Source: Acidimicrobiaceae bacterium (GTDB lineage Bacteria > Actinomycetota > Acidimicrobiia > Acidimicrobiales > Bog-793). From it: a stretch of DNA of 52,392 nucleotides. Position numbers and translations under genes: made by a program. This document shows positions 15,861 through 29,958 of this stretch, one piece after another. The notes beneath the pieces are model-generated. The model did not search any database. It had not been told where the DNA came from and saw only the letters and a program-made list of their open reading frames with translations. The DNA lies in contig PLKG01000150.1 in the NCBI GenBank assembly GCA_003140595.1, forward strand, positions 30,251-82,642, in the 5' to 3' direction. Position 1 is the first letter of the stretch. Each line of letters opens with the position of its first letter.

Positions 15861-17063
15861 ATGAGTCCCCGCCGAGAGATAGTTGCCACTGGCGACTCTC
15901 CCGCCGCGGGACCGGGCCCCGAAGCGCGGATCGATCCCGATTGGCTCGAAGACGACAGGGCGCTCGAGATCGGGATCCGTCCGAAACGCCTCGCCGACTT
16001 CGTGGGCCAGCACTCGCTGCGCGAGAAGCTCGAGATCATCCTCGAGGCCGCCCGGCGGCGTGATCAACCGGTCGACCACGTCCTTTTCGCGGGACCGCCC
16101 GGGCTCGGCAAGACCACACTGGCCGGCATCATGGCCAGCGAGATGGGTGCGGGCCTGCGCATCACTTCGGGGCCGGCGCTGGTGCGAAGTGGTGACGTCG
16201 CAGCCATCTTGACCGATCTCCAGCGCGGCGACGTGCTCTTCATAGATGAGATCCACCGCATGGGCCGAGCGGTCGAGGAGCTCCTCTACCCGGCGATGGA
16301 GGATTTCCAGCTCGACATCGTCCTCGGCCGCGGCCCGACCGCCCGATCGATCCGGTTGGACCTGCCGAGGTTCACTCTCGTCGGCGCGACGACCCGTACG
16401 GGGCTCATAACAGGGCCGCTTCGCGACCGGTTCGGGATCGTCGCGCGTCTCGAGCTCTACAGCGACGCCGAGCTCGAGGACATCGTGCACCGCACTGGCG
16501 TGGTCTTAGGAGTCGAGCTGACGCCAGGAGGCGCAAGCGAGATTGCGCGCCGGTCGCGCGGGACCCCCCGCCTTGCCATCCGCCTGTTACGGCGCGTCCG
16601 CGACTTCGTCGAGGTCCGGGGCAAAGGCGTGATCACCGAGGAAGCAGCGCGTGAAGGCCTGTCGGTCTTCGGAGTCGACCAGCTCGGGCTGGACAGCCTC
16701 GACCTCAAGATCCTCGACATCCTCTGCGTCCGCTTCGCCGGCCGGCCCGTCGGGCTGTCGACCTTGGCGGTGAGCGTCGGGGAGGAGCCAGAGACGGTCG
16801 AGGACGTCTATGAGCCGTTCCTGTTGCAGGCGGGGCTCATAATGCGCACGCCCCGCGGACGCGTCGCGGCACCATTTGCCTACGAGCATTTAGGCCTTGC
16901 GGTCCCGGCCCAATCATGGAGCTCCATTTCGGCGGGCGACCCCGATCAACCGGTCTCGACGTCGTCACGTGGCGGGGTTCGAAGCGGTGCGGTCCAAGAC
17001 GTTTTGTTCACCGCGGGGACCGGCGAGGATGCATTTCCGGAGGACCCTGGATCGGGCGACTAA
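15861..17063 (+). CDS. ruvB: Holliday junction branch-migration ATPase RuvB
   Basis: AAA+ motor with Walker A GPPGLGKT (78-85), Walker B LFIDEIH (D129, E130), sensor region GATTRTG, arginine-finger region GPLRDRFG and a C-terminal winged helix ending near residue 345. At 400 residues it is longer than the usual 330-350. The extra 50-55 C-terminal residues are Ser/Gly/Asp-rich and look disordered. Start ATG at 15861, 7 nt after ruvA. A 17-bp inverted repeat begins immediately after its TAA. Confidence 0.95.
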   Translation: MSPRREIVATGDSPAAGPGPEARIDPDWLEDDRALEIGIRPKRLADFVGQHSLREKLEIILEAARRRDQPVDHVLFAGPPGLGKTTLAGIMASEMGAGLRITSGPALVRSGDVAAILTDLQRGDVLFIDEIHRMGRAVEELLYPAMEDFQLDIVLGRGPTARSIRLDLPRFTLVGATTRTGLITGPLRDRFGIVARLELYSDAELEDIVHRTGVVLGVELTPGGASEIARRSRGTPRLAIRLLRRVRDFVEVRGKGVITEEAAREGLSVFGVDQLGLDSLDLKILDILCVRFAGRPVGLSTLAVSVGEEPETVEDVYEPFLLQAGLIMRTPRGRVAAPFAYEHLGLAVPAQSWSSISAGDPDQPVSTSSRGGVRSGAVQDVLFTAGTGEDAFPEDPGSGD

Positions 17064-17064
17064 G

Positions 17065-17081
17065 GTGATGCGTCGCATCAC
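17065..17081. terminator. Inverted repeat between ruvB and yajC
   Basis: GTGATGC-GTC-GCATCAC is a perfect 7-bp stem with a 3-nt loop starting 2 nt after the ruvB stop. It may be a weak terminator or attenuator separating ruvCAB from yajC-secDF, or an operator. The downstream sequence is not T-rich, so intrinsic termination is uncertain. Confidence 0.4.
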
Positions 17082-17103
17082 TCCTTGATCGATAGGTCTC
17101 CCC

Positions 17104-17637
17104 ATGCTCCTCGTCCACGTGCTCGGCTCTTCAGGCATGCACAGTCTGACTGCCATCACAGGTCCGGTTCTGGCTGCTACAGCGAAGAAGTCGAGCAGCT
17201 CGTTCACCCTGATCTTCTTCGTCCTGCTGTTCGCTGTCGGCTACATGTTCCTCATCAGGCCCCAGCGTCAGCGGCGCCAGCGCCAGATGCAGCTGGGCAA
17301 GCAGATCGCCGTCGGGGACAAGGTGATGCTCTCCTCGGGCATCCTCGGGCGGGTCGAGGGGTTCGTGGGCGATCACGCCAGGATCGAGATCGCTCCCGGG
17401 ACGGTCATCGAGGTCTTGCGCGCGGCGGTCTCCCAGCGTGTTGACGTGCCTGTAGACGGCGCCGGCGATCCAGTCGGCAATGCCTCGTTCAACGGAGGGA
17501 ACCACGACGATCTCGTGGACGACGCGGACAACGACCCGTATTCGGTGCCCCCTCTGGAAGCCGACGAGAAGCCCGACCCAGGTGATGACGCGGATGGCAG
17601 TGCGGATGGCAATGCGAGCGGAGGCGGCAACCGTTGA
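17104..17637 (+). CDS. yajC: Preprotein translocase subunit YajC
   Basis: Single-span membrane protein of the SecDF-YajC holotranslocon. The transmembrane helix is about residues 34-51, followed by the conserved IRPQRQRRQRQ and a small beta domain with VGDKVMLSSGILGRVEG. At 177 residues it is longer than typical YajC (85-130): residues from about 117 form an acidic, Asp/Asn/Gly-rich tail, probably disordered in the cytoplasm. The start could be ATG 17104 or ATG 17137. The stop overlaps the secD TTG start (TTGA). Confidence 0.9.
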   Translation: MLLVHVLGSSGMHSLTAITGPVLAATAKKSSSSFTLIFFVLLFAVGYMFLIRPQRQRRQRQMQLGKQIAVGDKVMLSSGILGRVEGFVGDHARIEIAPGTVIEVLRAAVSQRVDVPVDGAGDPVGNASFNGGNHDDLVDDADNDPYSVPPLEADEKPDPGDDADGSADGNASGGGNR

Positions 17638-19271
17638 GACGAAGCTTGCTGTTGAGTGTTGTCCTGGTGTGCCTCGTCTGTTTCGGCGCGCTTGGAGGCG
17701 TCATTGTGGCGGGATGGTCGCCCAAGCTCGGCCTGGACCTCGAGGGTGGCCTCTCGGTCGTCTTCCAGCCGGCGCAGAAGGCGACCGCGACGCAGCTGCA
17801 GACGGTGGTTGGCATCATGCAGGCCCGTGCGAACGGGCTCGGTCTCTCGAGCCCGAACATCGGGACCCAGGGCAACAACATCGTCGTGCAGCTCCCCGGC
17901 GTGAAGAACTTCTCCACGGTCATCAACGAGATCGGCAGCACGGCGCAGTTGTTCTTCCGGCCTGTTCTCTGCTCGGCCAACGCGTACACAGCCCCAAGCT
18001 CGAGCACCACCACGACCACCACGGTTCCGAAGAGCACGACCACGACTTCCGCGAAGACCTCGAGCACCACTACCTCGAGCACGACCACCACGGCCCCGCC
18101 GAAGACGACGACAACAACGACACCGCCCAAGTCGAAGAAGGTCGCCGCCTACGTGAAGCCGCCGGCTTGCGGCTCCGCTTACCTCTACACGACCGCCACT
18201 TACAGCACAGCCCAGCAGTCGAACCCCGGGTCGCCGCCCGACCCGGCGCTGAACTCGGTGCCGAGCACGCCGTCGGGCCAGGACAGCGCGTCGCGGACGG
18301 TCCTCGTCTGCGCGTCGACCTTGAATCCCTGCCCGGCACGTTATGAGCTCGGTCCGACGCCTTATGACGGGACGGTACCTGCGACCGGCGCGATCCTCGC
18401 CTCTGCCAACGCGGAGTTCCAGACGACAACGGGATGGGTCGTCAACTTCACCATCAAGTCCCAGTACTCCGCCTTCTTCGACACGATCGCGAAGAAGTAC
18501 TACCACCTCCCGCTCGCCGTCGACCTCGGTGGCCAGGTGGAGTCTGCGCCGACGCTCAACGCTCAGAGCTTCGGAGGCTCCGGGCAGATCAGCGGCAGCT
18601 TCAGCCAACCGCAGGCAACTGCGCTCGCCCTCGTCCTCAAGTACGGCCAGATCCCGATCGCACTGACCAAGGCCACCTACACCACGGTGTCGCCGACGCT
18701 TGGGAAGAAGTCCCTCCAGGCCGGTTTGCTGGCAGGCCTTCTCGGACTGCTTCTCGTGATGTTCTACACGATCTTCTATTACAGAGCTCTGGGCGTCGTC
18801 GTCGTGCTCGGCCTGGTGAGCACAGGAGCTCTGATATACGCGATCATCTCACTGCTCGGGGCGACATCAGCTGGTCTAACGCTGGACCTATCGGGCATGA
18901 CGGGGCTAATTGTCTCAGTCGGGATCACCGTCGACTCCTATGTCGTCTATTTCGAGCGATTAAAGGACGAAGTGCGAGCGGGCCGGTCCATCCGGTCCTC
19001 GGTTGACAGAGGCTTCAAGAGCGCCTACCGCACGATCCTTTCTGCCGACGCGGTTTCCTTCCTCGGGGCGCTGGTCTTGTGGCTCCTCTCGATCGGCGCG
19101 GTCCGGGGATTCGCGTTCATGCTCGGCCTGTCGACCCTCATCGACGTCATCACGGCGTACACCTTCACCCGTCCCCTCGTGATCCTCCTCGGGCGGAATC
19201 GGCTCTTCACCGAAGCGCGGGGCTTTGGTGTCGCGAGCGGCCTGGCCGCACCTTCGGAGGCCGGATCATGA
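17634..19271 (+). CDS. secD: Protein translocase subunit SecD
   Basis: RND-like membrane subunit that uses the proton gradient to pull exported proteins across the membrane. Of 545 residues: TM1 at 5-27, conserved LGLDLEGG (32-39), periplasmic P1 domain, and TM2-TM6 in the C-terminal third with GITVDSYVVYFERLKDEVR, the actinobacterial form of the D-x-x-V-x-x-FER signature. The notable feature is an insert at about 119-168 made almost only of Thr, Ser, Pro and Lys, within the extracytoplasmic domain. TTG start at 17634 overlapping the yajC stop; the stop overlaps secF ATG. The operon yajC-secD-secF is tightly coupled. Confidence 0.94.
   Translation: MRRSLLLSVVLVCLVCFGALGGVIVAGWSPKLGLDLEGGLSVVFQPAQKATATQLQTVVGIMQARANGLGLSSPNIGTQGNNIVVQLPGVKNFSTVINEIGSTAQLFFRPVLCSANAYTAPSSSTTTTTTVPKSTTTTSAKTSSTTTSSTTTTAPPKTTTTTTPPKSKKVAAYVKPPACGSAYLYTTATYSTAQQSNPGSPPDPALNSVPSTPSGQDSASRTVLVCASTLNPCPARYELGPTPYDGTVPATGAILASANAEFQTTTGWVVNFTIKSQYSAFFDTIAKKYYHLPLAVDLGGQVESAPTLNAQSFGGSGQISGSFSQPQATALALVLKYGQIPIALTKATYTTVSPTLGKKSLQAGLLAGLLGLLLVMFYTIFYYRALGVVVVLGLVSTGALIYAIISLLGATSAGLTLDLSGMTGLIVSVGITVDSYVVYFERLKDEVRAGRSIRSSVDRGFKSAYRTILSADAVSFLGALVLWLLSIGAVRGFAFMLGLSTLIDVITAYTFTRPLVILLGRNRLFTEARGFGVASGLAAPSEAGS
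17988..18137 (+). repeat. Low-complexity Thr/Ser-coding tract within secD
   Basis: About 50 codons, mostly ACC/ACG/AGC for Thr and Ser with interspersed Pro and Lys, interrupt the SecD P1 domain. The imperfect codon repeats are the kind that change length by slippage. Such tracts are often O-mannosylated in actinobacterial exported proteins; that role is inference. Confidence 0.8.
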
Positions 19272-20626
19272 GCACCGCTTCGATCGAGCTCGGCGGTACC
19301 GAGGCGCGCAGGCCCATGGTCCTCCTGCGCCTTTATCACGGGCAGACACGATTCGACTTCGTCAGACGGCGGAGATGGTGGTTCGGCGCCTCCGCGCTCG
19401 TCATAGTCGCCGGCCTCGCCTCGCTCGGCGTGAAGGGCCTCAACTACAGCATCGAGTTCGTAGGGGGCACCTCGTGGGAGGTCTCGGCACCGGGCGTCAC
19501 CCCAGCTCAGGCGCAGAGCGTGTTGACGCCGCTCGGCTTCGGCGGCGCGACGATCACCCAGCTCGGCAGCGGGAGCAATGAACGCCTCAACGTGGAGGCC
19601 AAGCTCGCCAAGAACTCGGCCAGTGTCACTACACAGGAAGCGACCAAGGTGGCTGGGGTTCTGGCCGCGCTCGCTCACACCTCTGCGTCGTCGGTGTCGG
19701 TCGAGAACGTCGGGCCGACGTGGGGGGGTGACATCACCCACAAGGCGGTCGAGGCGCTGATCGTTTTCCTCATCGTGATCGCGGCATATATCTCGATCTT
19801 CTTCGAGTGGAAGATGGCGGTCGCCGCGATCGTCGCTGTCGCGCATGACATCCTCATAACCGTCGGGATCTACTCCTTGCTGTCGTTCCTCGTGACCCCC
19901 GACACGGTGGTGGCGTTCCTGACCGTCCTCGGCTATTCGCTGTACGACACGATCGTCGTGTTCGACCGCATCCGAGACAACTCGCGCGGCCTCGGCGCGA
20001 CCGGGAAGTTGTCTTACACCGACGTCGTGAACCTATCGATGAACCAGACCCTCGCCCGGTCCATCAATACCTCATTGGTCGCGATCCTTCCGATTCTGTC
20101 GGTGCTCGTCCTCGGCGCCGAGATACTCGGGGCCGTCACGCTCGAGTACTTCGGTCTTGCCCTGTTGATCGGCCTCACGAGCGGGGCCTACTCGTCGATC
20201 TTCATCGCGTCGCCGTTGCTCGCGATGCTGAAGGAGCACGAAGAGCGCTACCGGCGGATCCGCGAGCGCCTCGAATCGCGCGGGAGCGCAATGCTGCTCA
20301 TCTCGCCCGCGGCCGTGGCCGCCGGGGCGTTGAGCACGCCAGAGGCCGGGACCACGGCCAAGCGCCGCCGCTCCCAGGGCGTCGCTGCGTCGAGGCCCGC
20401 GACATTGCGCCCCGGCGCCAGCCGCAGCACCCCGGTAGCGAACGAGGAAGCCGTCGACGACGGCGCCATCACCGGCGATGTGGCCTTTAGCGCGGGTCTC
20501 GACGGCGGTCCCGCACAAGGTCCGCCTCGTGGGGGAGCGGCCCGGCCTCCGGCCGGACAGCCTCGCCCCGGCGCGCCTGCGCGCCGTCCTCCGCCACGGC
20601 CACGCAAGAAGGGCAAGCGCCGGTAG
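19268..20626 (+). CDS. secF: Protein translocase subunit SecF
   Basis: Partner of SecD, 452 residues with six membrane helices. Seen: TM1 near 35-55, FVGGTSWEV, and the conserved VLGYSLYDTIVVFDRIRDN in TM4 and its loop, followed by SMNQTLARSINTS. Past about residue 335 there is a 115-residue extension absent from E. coli SecF, ending in a Pro/Arg/Gly-rich run and a Lys/Arg cluster. Mycobacterial SecF also has an extended C-terminus. ATG 19268 overlaps the secD stop (ATGA). 76 nt separate it from serS. Confidence 0.94.
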   Translation: MSTASIELGGTEARRPMVLLRLYHGQTRFDFVRRRRWWFGASALVIVAGLASLGVKGLNYSIEFVGGTSWEVSAPGVTPAQAQSVLTPLGFGGATITQLGSGSNERLNVEAKLAKNSASVTTQEATKVAGVLAALAHTSASSVSVENVGPTWGGDITHKAVEALIVFLIVIAAYISIFFEWKMAVAAIVAVAHDILITVGIYSLLSFLVTPDTVVAFLTVLGYSLYDTIVVFDRIRDNSRGLGATGKLSYTDVVNLSMNQTLARSINTSLVAILPILSVLVLGAEILGAVTLEYFGLALLIGLTSGAYSSIFIASPLLAMLKEHEERYRRIRERLESRGSAMLLISPAAVAAGALSTPEAGTTAKRRRSQGVAASRPATLRPGASRSTPVANEEAVDDGAITGDVAFSAGLDGGPAQGPPRGGAARPPAGQPRPGAPARRPPPRPRKKGKRR

Positions 20627-20702
20627 CTGCGGTGTACCGTCACAGCGCCACCAGCCGAACGATCCCGAGCCAAGTGCGTCATCACCCCGGGGCTGCCGGA
20701 CG

Positions 20703-21956
20703 ATGATCGATATCCGGCTGGCACGGGAGCACCCGGACCTATTCCGGCGCGCCCTGGCCCGTAAGGGGGCCGCGGCGGACTTCGACGAACTTTTGGGCAT
20801 CGACGTGCTCTGGCGAGATCTGACCACCGAGGTCGACGAGCTGCGCAGGAAGACCCGGCCGAGGGGCAAGCCGACCGAAGAGGAGCGGGCAGCCCTCGTG
20901 GTCTTGAGCCAGGAGCTCCGGCGGGCCGAGTCCGAGCTCGAGGATCTCGACCGTCAGCGCTCGGAGCTGCTCATCGCTCTTCCGAACCCGCCCGACGACT
21001 CCGCCCCCGACGGCTACTCGGACGAGGACGCTTTGGAGCTGCGCAGAGTGGGCAAGCCGGCCGAGTTCCGGTTCACCCCTCGCGACCACGTGGAGCTGAG
21101 CTCGGTCGCGGGCGCGTCTGGCGGCGGTCTCGAGCGTCCCGGTTTCGACCTCGAACGCGGGGCGAGGGTTTCAGGGGCCCGTTTCGCGTACCGGAGGGGT
21201 GCGGTCGCACTCGTGGAGCTGGCCTTGTACAGATACGCGATCGACCGGCTCGTCGGACGCGGTTTCGAGCTCGTCCTCCCGCCGGTGCTGGTGCGGGAGT
21301 CCGCGATGTACGGCACGGGCTTTCTGCCGACCGACGAGGTCAACTTGTACCAGGTCACCAGTGACGCGCTGTATCTCACGGGGACCTCCGAGGTCGCTCT
21401 CGCGGCGCTCCACCAGGGCGAGATCCTGCCGGCCGAGGAACTCCCACTACGCTACGCGGGCTATTCCACGTGCTTTCGACGCGAGGCCGGCGCAGCCGGG
21501 CGTGACACGCGAGGCATCTTCCGCGTGCACCAGTTCGACAAGGTGGAGATGTTCTTCTTCGTGCTACCGGAGCGTTCGCGCGAGCACCACGAGGAGATCC
21601 TCGCGATCGAGGAGGACATCGTCGCAGACCTAGGCATCGCCTACCGGGTCGTCGTCACAGCGGCCGGCGATCTCGGCCCGTCCGCCGCGAAGAAGTACGA
21701 CGTCGAGGCCTGGATCCCGAGCCAGCAGCGCTACCGGGAGATCACCTCCTGCTCGAACACCACGGACTACCAGGCTCGCCGGCTGAACGTCCGCTTTCGT
21801 GACGCGGACGGGTCGCCCCGGTTCGTGCACACTTTGAACGGCACCGCCATGACGGCCAGGTTCCTGATCGCGCTGTTGGAGGCCAATCAGGACGAGGACG
21901 GCCATGTGGCAGTGCCTGAAGTGCTCCACGCCTACGGCGCGCCAGAACGCCTCTGA
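20703..21956 (+). CDS. serS: Seryl-tRNA synthetase
   Basis: Class II synthetase that charges tRNA-Ser and tRNA-Sec. The 417-residue product has the N-terminal long antiparallel coiled-coil arm (about 25-100) that recognises the variable arm of tRNA-Ser, and a catalytic core with motif 2 FRREAGAAGRDTRGIFRVHQF and motif 3 LNGTAMTARFLIALLE. The helix after DELRRKT lacks the common Asn-x-x-SK turn but is otherwise normal. The ATG at 20703 (MIDIRLAREHPD) matches the family start; upstream in-frame codons are not conserved. Convergent with thiD. Confidence 0.96.
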   Translation: MIDIRLAREHPDLFRRALARKGAAADFDELLGIDVLWRDLTTEVDELRRKTRPRGKPTEEERAALVVLSQELRRAESELEDLDRQRSELLIALPNPPDDSAPDGYSDEDALELRRVGKPAEFRFTPRDHVELSSVAGASGGGLERPGFDLERGARVSGARFAYRRGAVALVELALYRYAIDRLVGRGFELVLPPVLVRESAMYGTGFLPTDEVNLYQVTSDALYLTGTSEVALAALHQGEILPAEELPLRYAGYSTCFRREAGAAGRDTRGIFRVHQFDKVEMFFFVLPERSREHHEEILAIEEDIVADLGIAYRVVVTAAGDLGPSAAKKYDVEAWIPSQQRYREITSCSNTTDYQARRLNVRFRDADGSPRFVHTLNGTAMTARFLIALLEANQDEDGHVAVPEVLHAYGAPERL

Positions 21957-21993
21957 TCTCATTCGAGCCCGTCTGAGCGACTCTGGAAAGGCC

Positions 21994-22812
21994 TCAGACC
22001 GTCGTGGCCTGCGCTGCCGCTCCGAGCTGATCGAGAGGACCGTGGCCGGCGCCTAGCTTCCATTGCGAGCCCCCGAGGATCGCCCTGGTGACGAACCGCT
22101 TGGCCTCGAACGCGGCCTCCAGCGGCTCGAGACCGAGCGCAAGGTTCGCGGCGATCGCGGCGGAGAAGGTGCACCCTGTGCCGTGCACGTTCGCGGTGTC
22201 GACCCACCGAGCGCGCAGCAGGGTCACACAGCGCCCGTCGTAGGCGACATCGACGGCCTCGGCGTCGCGGCGCCGCCCACCTTTCACGATCACGAGCTGA
22301 GGCCCGAGAGCGTGCAGCTCGCGCGCTGCGGTCTCCATCGCTGCGAGATCGCCGAGCTCACGTCCGGTCAACAGGGCGGCCTCCGGCAGGTTCGGAGTCA
22401 CGACGGCGGCGTGGGCGAACAGGGATCGATAGGCCCCGGCCACGTCGTCGTCCGGGAACATCGCCTTGCCGCTTGACGACACGAGAACGGGGTCGATCAC
22501 AAGCGGCGGCAGTTCGCCGGCGGCACCGCGGGCGGCGAGGAGCTTCACGATGCCAGAGGTGGCCAGCATCCCCGTCTTGGCGGCACGGACATCCATGTCG
22601 GACAGCACGGCGTCAAGCTGCGCCGCCACCATCGCCGGTGAGATCGCGAAGAAGTCGCGTACGCCGAGGGTGTTCTGTGCGGTTACCGCGGTCACCACGA
22701 GCGTCCCGAACACGCCCAGGGCGCAAAAAGTACGCAGGTCGGCGGCGAGGCCGGCACCGCCGCCTGAGTCACTTCCGGCGATGGTGAGAGCCACCTTCGG
22801 TGTCGAGCTCAT
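21994..22812 (-). CDS. thiD: Hydroxymethylpyrimidine/phosphomethylpyrimidine kinase
   Basis: Ribokinase-like enzyme of thiamine synthesis that phosphorylates HMP and HMP-phosphate. Of 272 residues: [22 protein letters not shown] at the N-terminus, [16 protein letters not shown], the [12 protein letters not shown] strand, and the C-terminal anion hole [19 protein letters not shown] with the catalytic Asp replaced in position by the usual GTGC turn. I chose ATG 22812; GTG 22827 upstream would add five residues. Neither start has a good ribosome site. No other thi gene is in the window, so it is a stand-alone locus. Confidence 0.93.
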   Translation of the reverse strand: MSSTPKVALTIAGSDSGGGAGLAADLRTFCALGVFGTLVVTAVTAQNTLGVRDFFAISPAMVAAQLDAVLSDMDVRAAKTGMLATSGIVKLLAARGAAGELPPLVIDPVLVSSSGKAMFPDDDVAGAYRSLFAHAAVVTPNLPEAALLTGRELGDLAAMETAARELHALGPQLVIVKGGRRRDAEAVDVAYDGRCVTLLRARWVDTANVHGTGCTFSAAIAANLALGLEPLEAAFEAKRFVTRAILGGSQWKLGAGHGPLDQLGAAAQATTV

Positions 22813-22985
22813 CTGTGTAGGGACCACTGGTCGTCATGAGTCACGCCGGCGATCCTACGGCCAGGGTGTAGGGACGGTCTTCCTCGGTCCCGGGCCGTGT
22901 CGATCTCGCGGCCGGTACCGGCTCATGTGGGAGGCAATCGGCGTCCGGACTCCTGGCCGCGGGAACAAGTCGCAGTAGGGGTGCC

Positions 22986-23657
22986 ATGGGCGGTTACGCT
23001 CCATGTGTGCACCTTGGGCAGCTCATCGCCTTGACGGTCGTCTACAGCAGCACGACGCTGCTCGACGGTTTCGTGCTGGGCGTGGTCCTGGCTTTGGTGG
23101 GCTACTTTCTGTCGGAACGCTACAAGCGGTCCCGTGGTGTCACTCCATGGAGAGTGCCCTCTGGCATGTGGGCGGTCCTCCTCTTCCTCCTCTCGCTGAT
23201 CGGCGTGGTCATGTACCTGATCGCGTGCTTCACCACTCGGCCGAGGACCGGTCCCACGGACTTCGCGGGAGGCGACCAGCACTGGTCCCCCGGTCAGCGC
23301 GACTCGACGGGCGGGCCTGGGCAGGGCTGGAACGCACCTGCGCCGGGCCAATGGGGCCGAGACGCTCCCCAAGGATGGGACGCGCCTGCGCCCGGACCAT
23401 GGCAATCGCCGCCGCCTGGCTACGGAGCCGCGCCTCCGCCCGGGGGCTGGGAGGGGGCGCCCCCGCCCGGGACGGTGTTCCCCGGACCGCCTGGGGTGCC
23501 GGGCGCCGACGGCTTGGCACAACCCGCACCGCCGCCACCACCGCCGAGGTCATGGCTCCCCGATCCCGGTGGGCGCCATGAGCTGCGTTATTGGGATGGG
23601 AGCAAGTTCACCGAGCACGTGTCCGACTCGGGGAAGATCAGCATCGATCCACTGTGA
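22986..23657 (+). CDS. DUF2510 membrane protein with Gly/Pro/Trp-rich linker
   Basis: A 223-residue protein. Two hydrophobic segments (about 24-40 and 58-80) with a basic loop RYKRSRG between them indicate a two-span membrane anchor. Then comes a 95-residue linker rich in Pro, Gly, Trp and Gln with loose repeats of GWDAPAPG type, and a C-terminal DUF2510 motif: WLPDPGGRHELRYWDGSKFTEHVSD. That short motif is common at actinobacterial membrane proteins and is thought to be a small WW-like beta sheet; its partner is unknown. Start ATG 22986. A strong hairpin follows the stop. Confidence 0.78.
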   Translation: MGGYAPCVHLGQLIALTVVYSSTTLLDGFVLGVVLALVGYFLSERYKRSRGVTPWRVPSGMWAVLLFLLSLIGVVMYLIACFTTRPRTGPTDFAGGDQHWSPGQRDSTGGPGQGWNAPAPGQWGRDAPQGWDAPAPGPWQSPPPGYGAAPPPGGWEGAPPPGTVFPGPPGVPGADGLAQPAPPPPPPRSWLPDPGGRHELRYWDGSKFTEHVSDSGKISIDPL

Positions 23658-23662
23658 TGCTG

Positions 23663-23682
23663 GCCCAGCGCACGCGCTGGGC
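23663..23682. terminator. Hairpin after the DUF2510 gene
   Basis: GCCCAGCGC and GCGCTGGGC are exact reverse complements separated by AC, giving an 8-bp stem with a 4-nt loop starting 5 nt after the stop codon. Probable transcription end before gltB, although no T-run follows. Confidence 0.45.
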
Positions 23683-23859
23683 GGCGAACAGGGCGCCGTC
23701 AACGGGGGACTTTCGATCCGTGTAATCTCTGGCGACATCCGCTGGGCCAAGGGCGTCCCGGCCGTTAGCCGACGGAGAAATAGCCGAACGGCTGAGCCGG
23801 AAACAAGTCGATCTGCGGCCTCTGGTCACTGATCGGCTGTGATCGCCAAGAGGACGCCG

Positions 23860-28414
<4,555 letters not shown>

Positions 28415-28422
<8 letters not shown>

Positions 28423-29923
28423 TCCCCGGGGGTTCCTTCGTTATGAACGCACCGCTCCGCGGCGGCGCCCGGTCGAGGCCCGTGTCCGGGACTGGAGGGA
28501 GGTCTATCTCCCGTTCGGCCGCGAGGAGCTCACCGAGCAAGCTGCCCGTTGCATGAGCTGCGGCATCGCGTTCTGTCACGAGGGCTGCCCACTTGGCAAT
28601 CTGATCCCGGAATGGAACGACCTTGTGGAACGCGGACGCTTCGCCGAGGCGAGCGACCGGCTGCACGCGACGAACAACTTTCCCGAGTTCACCGGGCGGC
28701 TCTGCCCGGCGCCCTGCGAGGGCTCGTGCGTGCTCGGGATCACCTCCGAGCCAGTGCTCATAAAGCAGGTCGAGCTCGACACCGCCGAGTGGGCGGCGAG
28801 CTCCGGCGTGCTGGCACCGCACCGCATAGCCACACCTACGGGCAAGAAGGTGGCCATCGTAGGTTCTGGTCCTGCAGGGCTCGCCGCCGCGCAGCAGCTC
28901 ACGAGGGCGGGACACGCCGTTGTCGTCTTCGAGCGGGCCGAACGCATCGGCGGCCTGCTTCGCTACGGCATTCCGGAGTTCAAGCTCGAGAAGTCGGTGC
29001 TCGACAGGCGCCTCGCCCAGATGGAGAAGGAAGGGACCGAGTTCCGCCCGCGCGTCTCGGTCGGCGGGCCGTCGTCCCCGGAGGTCCCGGGGGCCGCCGC
29101 GGCGGAGGTGTCGACGATCTCGGCCGCCGTGGTGCGCGACGAGTTCGACGCCATAGTGCTGGCAGGCGGCTCCACCCGCCCGCGTGACCTGCCGGTGCCT
29201 GGGCGTCGCCTGCTGGGCGTGCACTTCGCGATGGACTACCTCAAGTCCGCGAACCTCGTCTGTGAAGGCTCTCTGGCGGAGCCGGTGATCACGGCGGCTG
29301 CCAAGCGAGTGGCCATCATCGGTGGCGGCGACACAGGGGCTGACTGCCTCGGGACGGTGCACCGGCAAGGGGCGGTCGCGGTCACCCAGCTCGAGATCCT
29401 CCCGATGCCGGGCAAGGTGCGCGCGCTGGACAATCCGTGGCCGACCTGGCCGGCGATCCTCCGTTCGAGCGCGGCGCACGAGGAGGGAGGCGATCGCCTC
29501 TTTTCTGTGAGCACGACCGAGCTCGTCGACGACGGGACCGGGGCGGTGCGCGCGCTACGTGCCGAGAGCGTCGAGCTCAGCTCGCTCGAGGGGCGCGCGG
29601 GCCTGGTGCCGGTCGCAGGAACGGCGCTCGAGCTCGAGGTCGATCTTGTCCTGCTCGCTATGGGGTTCCTCGGGCCCGAGGTCAACGGCTGCGTGGCCGA
29701 GCTCGGACTTGGCCTGGACGCGAGGGGCAACGTCTTAGTCGACGGCACCTTCGAGACATCGGTCCCGGGCGTGTTCGCCTGCGGCGACATGGTGCGCGGC
29801 CAGAGCCTGATCGTCTGGGCGATAGCCGAGGGGCGCTCCGCCGCGGCGAGCGTCGATCGGTACCTGACAGGACGTGAGGACCTTTTCGCACCGGTCGTGC
29901 CAGGTCAGCTCGCTCTCAGGTAA
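28415..29923 (+). CDS. gltD: Glutamate synthase small subunit
   Basis: FAD/NADPH-binding beta subunit of GOGAT, 502 residues, feeding electrons through two 4Fe-4S clusters to GltB. N-terminal cysteines C46, C49, C54, C58 ([13 protein letters not shown]) and C97, C101, C105 are the cluster ligands. FAD site [14 protein letters not shown] near 147, NADPH site [13 protein letters not shown] near 305, and the C-terminal [14 protein letters not shown] 25-residue stretch around [15 protein letters not shown] in the middle is Ala-rich and less conserved. Translation is coupled to gltB by overlap. Convergent with the GGDEF-EAL gene 36 nt away. Confidence 0.96.
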
Positions 29924-29958
29924 CAGCCACGGCTTTCGATCAGGCGAGCGCCATCGGG

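Noticed and set aside
17988-18137. Repetitive Thr-codon tract considered as a CRISPR or tandem-repeat locus
   Set aside because: It is in frame within SecD and has no regular repeat-spacer unit.
21971-21999. GTCTGAG/CTCAGAC pair between serS and thiD as a terminator
   Set aside because: The 15-nt loop is long, there is no T-run, and one arm lies within the thiD coding end.
23683-23859. gltB leader considered as a glutamine riboswitch
   Set aside because: The conserved bulge and loop sequences of the glnA-type motif could not be found; only a loose inverted pair is present.
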